The notes under the pieces are model-generated. The model saw nothing but the letters and a program-made list of their open reading frames with translations, had not been told where the DNA came from and did no database searches. A DNA stretch of 44,501 bases from Blattamonas nauphoetae. Its lineage: Eukaryota; Preaxostyla; Oxymonadida. How positions within the stretch are numbered: the stretch's first letter is position 1; each line of letters opens with the position of its first letter. The position numbers were made by a program, and so were the translations under genes. Below, piece after piece: positions 36,945 through 44,501 of this stretch. The stretch spans positions 1 to 44,501 of the forward strand of contig JARBJD010000475.1 of the NCBI GenBank assembly GCA_033064195.1, given 5' to 3'.

Positions 36945-39177
36945 TCACATTTCTGCTCGATCTATAGCTCCCATTCCAGAACTGTCCAACTGTGCAAATC
37001 GATAATACCCAGGCATTTCAGATTGGTATCCACTGATATTATCATCTGTGACTGTTTTGAATGCTTTGGCTTTCAGTTTATTAACTTCTGTTGATATGTG
37101 AGTTGAATAGCGAGTACAGTATTCCGATAAATACGTTGTATCTTGAGTGATCATTTGGAGAAACACTGGATAAATCTGATCTTTGAAGGCTTTCTTTTGT
37201 TTCATACTGGGATTGTAGTCCTGAACATGATCATGAAGCCATTGATCCCACATCAGTGATGCAATCTGTGATTGAATTGAATTGAACACCATATTGTCTA
37301 ACACATTCTTGCTGGGATCAGCTGGATTCCTTCGATTTGCACGAGTTATTCCCAATGTGTCTGTCATGTGTTCACCAACAGCTCTCTTCATTATTGCATA
37401 TGGTTGTTGAGATCGTTTGGTCTTCATCTCTTCATAGCTGATGTCTCGATAATTGGTTGGCAAATCGTATGTTCCATTTTTGAGGAAATTCCGATGTACA
37501 GCTTTGATTCTCCTTCCATTCTCTTGATTGAATGATGTGTATGGTTTCAGTCTTCGCATGTCTGGTGTTGGATTCATTGCGTAGTATGTCTCTTTGACTG
37601 GTCTACTGTTGTATGGAGATAGCATGGCACCATTGACTGCAATCAGGTCTCCAGTATCATTGTCGTAGACCATCACATCAGGAACTTGTCCATATTGTTC
37701 TACTTTCGCAGTCCAATTTCGTCCAGTTCTCGTAATATACAGTCGAAAAGGTAAAACTGCAAGGCTGACGGAAGCATCCGTTTTAACTATTTCCTCCATT
37801 TCACGGTTTTTATGTATCTGAACTTTTCCAATAATAGACGCTGAGAAACGAGGTCAATGATGTGACGAGAAAAAGCAACATCATGGTTTGATCTTCCTCT
37901 CCTCATCAACTCACCGCGCCCAAACGCCTTCACCTCTCGCAACACGCAGTATTCGCACACTCAAATTAGAAATAGCGTTTCTTCCACCATCAAACATGAA
38001 CTCCCACCAGATTCGACTGAAGTTCCATTTCCGCTCTACAACGGTGTGCATTGGATTTAAGTTCAGTTTTATTTTAATGATTATCCCAATATTCATCATT
38101 TTTCAGAAATGCTCTTCCGAATGACGAGAGTTGGAGTCAAACTGAACAGAAACCTACGCTCGTTGACAGATCGCAACAAGATGCAATTCCACGTTAAGAA
38201 CATAAACAATCCATGATTTCATCGGGTATCATCCCTTTTTCTTCATTATTTCAGACCTTACGATGTTATCTCGCCGTTATTGTTCCATGGTTTCCAACTC
38301 TCTTCCCATCGAAGCCGAAATTGTGCATTCTTCGATAAATTTCTGGAATCATTCTGTCGAACACCGACGCACTGCTGAATACCAAGATTTGGAGTGTTGA
38401 ACATTGCGAAACGGAAGGAATGTCTCTGAGGAAAGGACAGGATCAGATATTTCGACCCTTCAGCCGTTTGTCCTTCCAGCTCTAATTTCTGTTTTGATCA
38501 GATGTTTTCTGAGATGTCTCAGACTGAATAAGCTCAACCCTCAATACACATGTCGGAACTTCAAGTCAAAAATCAAAGCGACTGTCTCTCACTCTTCCAC
38601 CTCGAATGAAGACAACACATGACGAGATAAGTGATGAAGAGACCAATTTACATTTGTTTGATCTCATATTTTCAATCGATTCGAAACTACGAAGTCGTCG
38701 TGACATCTCACTTTTCTAATAACAATCTTTTCTCTGTATAGCTCTCCATTTCAACAATGATTTGATTTATCTCTGTTTTTCTGCCGAAATTGATGCTGAA
38801 AACCAAATTGAACAATTCCAATGATTGTTCTTGACAGAGATCGGATCCGTCCCCCAACTGAACATTTCACCTCCAAACTGACCAACAAGGCTGGTTTGGT
38901 TGTTGGCGTCAAAAATATCCTCACAGAACTCTGCTGTGAAGAGAATAAAACATAGGTCAGAATTCTTTCTTACATATTACGTGCTTGCAGTTTTACATTT
39001 TCGACTGTACTCACGAGCTGATGGAAGACTACACAGAGCATCATTGCGTCTGGTTTGAATATCATCGTCGGCATAGATTCGTTTCAATGCTGCTTGAGTC
39101 TCTGCTGCGTATCTCATTCTTGGTTTCTTCGCTTGTGCTTTTCTTTGTGGTTGAACGTACACTATCTTTTGTGACAT
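36945..39177 (-). pseudogene. 320-residue protein gene, split by an insertion (copy 2)
   Basis: Relative of 20281-21243. The two flanks (36945-37739 and 39008-39177) surround a TA-flanked Tc1/mariner-type element. The larger flank is close to copy 1. The gene is interrupted and should be taken as broken. Confidence 0.8.
37740..39007. mobile_element. Tc1/mariner-type insertion, non-autonomous
   Basis: 1,268 bp with inverted ends of 24 bp (CAGTCGAAAAGGTAAAACTG... and its near complement ending CGACTG) and TA on both sides (37738-37739, 39008-39009), absent at the matching site of copy 1. TA target and CAGT-type ends fit the Tc1/mariner superfamily. The interior has only short frames (for example 37888-38124, 38404-38622), none resembling a DDE/D transposase, and intron-like pyrimidine-CAG runs near 38100 and 38255, so it may carry unrelated captured DNA. 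Confidence 0.75.
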
Positions 39178-39238
39178 TGTGTGTTTTCATACAAAATAAA
39201 AAAACCAAAAGTATATTTTAATTAGAGTTAAATCACAA

Positions 39239-40079
39239 ATGAAGAAATCTCCAATATCACTTACAGCATACGTGAATGCTAAATTGAGTGAAGCTTCTAA
39301 TAGGAATGTTTCTCATGAAGTGCAATCACAAATACATCCAGACTTAAATTTCAATCGCAATAGTGTGAATGTCCTCGTTGGTAACAGAGGAAGTGGAAAA
39401 CATTCAATGCTCTTCGAGAGGTTGCCAAGCTCCAAAATGTTCAGGATAGGAATGAACTCTTTCACCTCTTTGTCTTTGTCACTGATAAGAACATTGATCC
39501 GACATTCGACAAATTCAAACCAATATTGAACGTTCCTTTGTGAAAGTCAAATATGATGATGCACTTCCATTTCTGTTGGAACTCTCTGAATCAAAAGCTG
39601 CGTATGAAGAAATTATTGACAATCAATGGCAGAACAAAATCACAGATGAATGCAGAGAGAATCTCTTTGACTCACTTTGCATTGATGACTTCTCAGTGAA
39701 GAATCTCCAAACGATAATACTCCCTCGATGACTGTCGCAGAATCCTAGGTGAACGAAGAACATCCAAAAATAGAATGACAATGATGGACTTGTTATTGGA
39801 GAATCGACAACCGAAATTCACATTCTTTCTGACGATGCATGAGCTCTTCAGTTTGTCAGCAGACATGAAGTCAAACATTGATTCAATGTGGATCTTTGGA
39901 GGATTCAACAAAGAACGAATCAGTAGAGTCTATCCTCAGTTGAACTCACCAATTGATATTAGACAATTCTGGAATGTCTACCAAAGGAAACAAAATGTGA
40001 AGCAATTCTACTTCGATACAACACAGATGGAGTTGCACTGAATGAGATCAACAAAGATGGATTAAACCGAACTGTCCGT
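39239..40079 (+). pseudogene. A32-like packaging ATPase, broken (copy 2)
   Basis: Relative of 19335-20219, lying convergent with the coiled-coil gene as in copy 1. It is broken, with a few breaks. Much of the sequence, including the sensor region, is still close to copy 1. Confidence 0.8.
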
Positions 40080-40421
40080 TAGTTCTTGAATGAGATTTCC
40101 AATTGTCTCGTCAAGACTTCGAAGCCTCATGCTGAGAGTATCTGTCAACGCTCGAATTGATTCTTCAATGTCTGAAAGTCTCTGATCAATCGAGAGTGAA
40201 TTGGGAGGAGTGGAAGCATCGACGTATCGTTTCCTCAGTGCAATTTCACCTCTTATTTTTGTGATTCTGTATCCATCGATTTGAATCATCCTATTCAGTT
40301 TCTGAGTTGTGTACTCATTCAGTTCTTTTCTATTCTTCTCCAAGTATCTCTGAAAGTCGTGGATGTTTGTGAACTCTTTCTGTTCAGGATCAAATGGTTC
40401 TAATATTTTCAGTGATGTCAT
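40062..40421 (-). CDS. Small coiled-coil protein (copy 2)
   Basis: 119 residues, open, matching 19029-19355 apart from an 11-residue addition near the C-terminal coiled coil that comes from a short palindromic insert. Confidence 0.7.
   Translation of the reverse strand: MTSLKILEPFDPEQKEFTNIHDFQRYLEKNRKELNEYTTQKLNRMIQIDGYRITKIRGEIALRKRYVDASTPPNSLSIDQRLSDIEESIRALTDTLSMRLRSLDETIGNLIQELTDSSV
40105..40139 (-). repeat. Short near-palindromic insert (site 5)
   Basis: On the minus strand ACTCTCAGCATGAGGCTTCG to GACGAGAC. It is in frame in the coiled-coil gene and absent from copy 1 at the matching place (33 bp net). Confidence 0.7.
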
Positions 40422-41913
40422 TTAAGTGAAATAAAAATATCTGAAACATTATTGAAGTTTCGCCAAATTAAAGCGAACGAAGTTCTGAGGTCAGAATAGA
40501 CCGAATTCAGCAATGAATTGTGGAGTTAAGTCGTCAATTGACTCAGCATGAAACTTCGTGTGTTGGATCGGAACGTAGACAACTTTTGACAGACAAGTGA
40601 GACCATTCAGTAGAGTAGCTACGACATTACCGTGTTTGTATTCGATGAATTTCCCCACGAATTGAAACTGTCTTCGCTTCTTCTGAAACTTGGCAACAGT
40701 CTTGTCTAAATCAAGGTGAATTAGTAGAATGTTTCCTGGTTTGTATTTCCATAACATCTGAGTTGTCTGCTGTCGTTGGATGTTCTTCAATTGTTCTTCA
40801 CATGATGAAATATATAGTGCTTCAATTTCACGATTGTTTTGTGCCTGCTGTGGAGTGAACTTGTTCCAGTACGCTCGATGTGGAGTCATGTTGTAGTATT
40901 CCACCATCTGATTCATCAGTGAATGATTTGCCATTTGTGTCGCATTGTCTTGGAATCCATCTCTGATTGTTCTGATCACTCGATCGACTATTCGATTATG
41001 ATTAGTGAATGGTGAGCTTGTGAAATATGTACTGACATTCAGATCCTTGAAAAACTCTGATGCTTCTCTACTTGTCCATGCTGCTTCACCATCTCCTCGA
41101 ATGTTGTTGACATGAACTCCACGATGATTTATCAGATCATTGATTGCAGTCTTGACTTTGCTCCATGATTTATCCAATACAGGAATTCCAACAAGGTATT
41201 TGGTGTTGATGTTAATTGCGAAGAGGTATATCTGAAGTACTGTTTTCGACGTTGATGATTGAATGAAAACCAGATCAATTTCCCATGATCCGAACTTGGG
41301 AGAGAAGTACGGTCGATCACAATTCTGAGGAACCTTTCTGTCTGATGTCTTCTGTGGATCACCTGTTATTGCTTTCGACATGAACTGCATTTTTGATCGA
41401 AATGGATACACTATTTTTTCCGTTGTTTTTGGAATCATTGGAGGATCAATTCTCATCGCATCACCTCCTTTTTCTCTCTGAATTTTCCTCGGATGTGCTA
41501 CACTCCATCTGTGATCGAATTCCTCATACCAATCCTGAAATGATCTTCCTCCGAATGGGATTTGTTTTGTGTGAGTCAGAATGAAGTCAAGATCTTCGTT
41601 CGCAATCTTTCTGTTTATCGAGGCTCGAACGAATGTGTCTCTGTTCATTTTATTTGCATCCAGAATGTGTGATGTAATAAAGTGTTCCATCTGCTTTTGA
41701 TTTTCATTATTGAGTTCTCAGCTTTGATCTGTTCATCTTCTGAATCGTTTCTCTGTTGATGATCAAACAATCCTTTCATATGTGCCAACCTCTTGAGCAC
41801 TTGCTGTGTCGTCGGTTCATTCTGTCTGATCTCCTCACTGGGTGGTTGAACACGGTTGGTGTGAAGAAGGGATTTCTCTCTATTGGATCCTGCATCTGTG
41901 AAATTGGTATAAT

Positions 41914-41964
41914 GTCATCATCATCTTCATCATCATCATCATCATCATCCTCATCATCCTCTTC
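41914..41964. repeat. CAT/ATG trinucleotide microsatellite
   Basis: A run of TCATCATCATC units, encoding Asp on the minus strand within the acidic part of the integrase N-terminal region. It is longer than the short acidic run in copy 1 (about 17508-17530), as expected from slippage. Confidence 0.8.
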
Positions 41965-42090
41965 GAACTTCCTCTCCTTCATTGGATATTCATATTCAAA
42001 CCCCATTGATTTCAAGTTCTCTTCAGTCCAGGCACTATTGGATATTCAGGTGGTTCTTTAACTATTGGTCTTTGCACTGGAATGGGTATT

Positions 42091-42129
42091 GGTCTTGCCT
42101 CTGCAGGGCTTCGAACTCTTGGTGAGAGA
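42091..42129 (-). repeat. Short near-palindromic insert (site 2, copy 2)
   Basis: Counterpart of 17343-17380, with core GAGTTCGAAGCC on the minus strand; shared by both copies, so it predates their split. Confidence 0.55.
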
Positions 42130-42492
42130 ATTGGTGTCACTTGTTGATTGTACTTTCGATGATATTCTTTATACATCTTGTATGCTTTTCACATCTCCAA
42201 TCACTAAAACGTTTTCCCAAGAATTCAATAAGAAACTGTGAGACTACTTTTGTTCCATCTGACATAGTTAAATTAGGAGGTAATCCACCATTGAACCAAT
42301 CCTCGAAATATGTTTCGTCGTTTGCTACATATTCTCCATGTGAATCATAGACATCATATACTGGTAATGTGTTGGTTCTATTGAACTTGACATTGAATAT
42401 TTTCTCTTTAGAGTGTTGTGTGCAATTCAGCAATCTATCCACTAATGTATTGAACCGTTGTGTGTTCATTTATTCAAAAATAAAGTTTGTGT

Positions 42493-44501
42493 TTATTCAA
42501 TAAGATAATCATTAGCTTTCAGTCCATGAATGAATGGAGGACATGATTCATTGTCAAGTACGATTGCTTTCAGATGGATTCCACTGAGACTGAGTTTCTG
42601 TTGTTGTATTTTGGCTATCTCAAATCCATTGGGGTCCTCTTCGCTCACGATTCTTCTTGTCTGGAACGCATCATTCTGATGCTTGAACCGTTTTACGGTG
42701 AAGTTCAGTGTGGTTGTCACAGTTTTCTCTCCGTTTAGGCACTTCACATAATCGTCACTTGTGATATTTGTTTTCTTTAATGACACTTTGATTTTGCATT
42801 TCTCATCGAGAGAGTAACACTTTGGTGCAAGACAGATCATCTGTTCACCTTCCTTTCAATTGCTAATCCCAACAACTTCTTCCTCATCATCGACACCCTT
42901 TTCAGGATTGGGAAACCATTCATATCTGTGTGCATCATAGAATTCTTTGTTAGCAATCACATGTTCAAATTGTTGATGAATTCCAGCACTTGGATCTCCA
43001 CTAATTGCCCAATATGCAGAATCAGTGTCTCCCTCACAGAAGTGAATCTTGTTCATATCTAGACACTTGTACATGAAATTGTAGATGAAATTCAGATACC
43101 AGAACTTCGCATTGTCGAGTGTGAATACTGCTTCTTGCAGACATGTTTTGCATGATGCTTTCTCTGTCTTCAATCACGATATAGTTGTCCTCATTGATCT
43201 CTAGTTGCCACAAACTTTCTCATCATCTGTTTCAAGTATGTTCTCTTCTCATTGCAGATTGTGATTGAGTTGTACTTCAGTGTTCATTCCATCATATCCG
43301 TAACTTCCATTCAAGTTGGTCTTACAGAATTGTTCCTTTCCTTTGTTTCCAACCTTCATTGCTTCGATTCGATCATTCATGAATGAGGTCACGAATGGTT
43401 CAAATCCAGCATGTCTCGAGAATACCATCACACTCTTAATGTCATCCACAATGAAGTGACAGTAGTCGATGAGGAACCACAGATAGTATGTCGAAAAGAA
43501 CATATACTGATCGTGTGTCAAGAGTTGGGTCAGCTTTGTTTGTCATCAGTCTTCAATCCATGTTTCTTCATCAACGAATACGTCTTCTCTCCAATGTTCT
43601 CTTCAGTCGTATTGACTACAATGTTTCTGAAGATTGGTGGAAGTTTATGAAATCATTGATGTACTTCTCGTCGATATGTCCTTTCAATTCTGCAACGAAT
43701 AGTGTCTTCTGATTCTTGTCCTCGATGATCTTTCGACATTCTTTATCTCCTGTTGCGGTGAATAAGCATCGTCCTGGCATGAACATTCTGTGTTTGGTGT
43801 ATGGATTGTTCTTGTTCTTGATTGATGAGAGCACTTGATAAAGTGAATTGAAATCAACACCACAGACGTGAGTCATTTTGTGTTCTGTGTCCTTGGAGAT
43901 AACTTTTCCATCTTCATATGTGAAGTGATTGATTGGAGTCACGTCTTTGATATTCTGTCGATGTTGAACATCTGACAATCCACCAGTCACTGCGGCTCTC
44001 AGTTTGTGATATGTCTGTTCGTGTGTCAGAGCTCATTGGTAGTGATTTCCAGATGCAGTAATTCTTCAGTTGAATTCTCAATCTTGTGAGATGTTCATCT
44101 TTGTCTGACTTTGTAGGTGTTGCAGTAATCGCAGCAGATCTTGACGTTCTCTTTTGAATGTCCTTTCGAATTGTCGATTCTATCCAGTGTTGGTCGAACT
44201 GCTTGTGAGAAGTGACTCTTGCAGATAGCACACTCTCTTGCACTGTTGAACAAACCAATCATAGTCTGCTTCCAGTGACATTTTGTTGGTCAGTGCAGCG
44301 ATGAGCTCTGGTCTTGATAAATGTACGATGCAACCTTGTACTTCCAGTAATTGCTTAGTGATTTTTATTTCACCAGATTGATCCACTCCATTGAAATCAT
44401 CATCAATATCAAAGTCTTGTGGCACACGCATATTGATTGCATACTGCTTGATAATGAGAGATTGTGCAACATGTCCACCTTTGTATTGGAAGTTCAGATC
44501 A
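42493..44501 (-). pseudogene. polB: Protein-primed DNA polymerase B, broken and partial (copy 2)
   Basis: Minus-strand relative of 14818-16983, running off the window end. Polymerase motif C (GDTDSAYW), the motif A region and the HNH-like insert can all be seen, but the gene has several breaks. The Mutator-like transposon does not lie in the part visible here; its insertion point would fall beyond the window end. The C-terminal region lacks insert site 1 but has a different 36-bp insert at 42664-42699. Confidence 0.85.
42664..42699 (-). repeat. 36-bp insert of related type in copy 2 pPolB
   Basis: Present in copy 2 and absent at the matching point of copy 1. On the minus strand it has two small hairpins, ACCGTAAAACGGT and GCATCAGAATGATGC, with TTCAA between them. 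Length and layout recall the TTCGAA-core inserts. Confidence 0.55.

Larger units (their letters stand above)
40491..42469 (-). pseudogene. int: Polinton integrase, broken (copy 2)
   Basis: The C-terminal 399 residues (40491-41690) are open and nearly identical to copy 1, covering the rve core and SH3-like end. The N-terminal region is broken, with a few breaks, and strongly diverged from copy 1, with an expanded Asp run. Confidence 0.8.
28735..44501 (-). mobile_element. Polinton/Maverick, copy 2 (inverted, partial)
   Basis: Same gene set as copy 1 in mirror order, with its adhesin end at the left and pPolB running off the window. The structural genes (capsid, capsid-like, small proteins, S74) are open, whereas the ATPase, integrase and pPolB are broken, with roughly ten or more breaks in all, plus a Tc1/mariner-type insertion in the 320-residue gene. 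Identity to copy 1 is very high in most genes, so both copies are young. Confidence 0.85.

Noticed and set aside
41914-41964. Possible CRISPR or satellite array
   Set aside because: Plain trinucleotide slippage run without spacers, inside an Asp-coding tract.

Overview
Eukaryotic repeat-rich DNA dominated by two copies of one Polinton/Maverick family. The + strand copy (about 3927-27836) carries protein-primed DNA polymerase B, an rve-type integrase, an A32-like packaging ATPase, two double-jelly-roll-type capsid proteins and several small virion-type proteins. The second copy (about 28735 to beyond 44501) lies inverted beside it. The host is not certain. Intron-free compact genes, a helical protein at 1958-2848 that recalls large lineage-specific families of oxymonad flagellates, and tRNA-like elements suggest a protist, perhaps a metamonad. 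This is an inference from memory.

Layout. 1-600: a tRNA-like sequence and little else. 617-1849: a TA-flanked palindromic MITE. 1958-2848: a host gene. 3148-3926: a broken Polinton-type ORF. 3927-5788: terminal repeat of copy 1. 5646-27683: genes of copy 1, in the order repeat-domain protein, small ORFs, pPolB, integrase, coiled-coil protein, ATPase (minus strand), unknown 320-residue protein, unknown 208-residue protein, two small MAPG proteins, major capsid protein, second capsid-like protein, 136-residue protein, S74 tail-fibre-like protein (minus strand). pPolB is interrupted by a 6.5-kb Mutator-like DNA transposon (8308-14817) with about 485-bp inverted repeats, a 9-bp target duplication, a tRNA-like gene in each terminal repeat, and captured host-like DNA that includes a dual-specificity-phosphatase pseudogene.

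27837-28140 is a spacer. 28141-28734 encodes a three-repeat relative of the 5646 protein. 28735-30583 repeats the terminal region. From 30601 on, copy 2 runs in mirror order to copy 1: S74 protein, 136-residue protein, capsid-like, major capsid, small proteins, 320-residue gene (split by a 1.27-kb Tc1/mariner-type insertion), ATPase, coiled-coil protein, integrase and pPolB. Its structural genes look open, but the ATPase, integrase and pPolB are broken, with roughly ten or more breaks in all.

The genes fit one virus-like programme: replication (pPolB with an embedded HNH domain), integration (rve integrase), packaging (ATPase) and particle building (two capsid paralogues, membrane-active-looking small proteins, an adhesin with an S74 chaperone). 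Nearly every element gene starts just after an AT-rich motif (TTTTATTTTT or TTTTTAATTTGTA) lying a few bases before the ATG, which suggests shared, perhaps staged, transcription. Short near-palindromic inserts of about 33-38 bp with a TTCGAA core differ between the two copies and are the least explained feature here.
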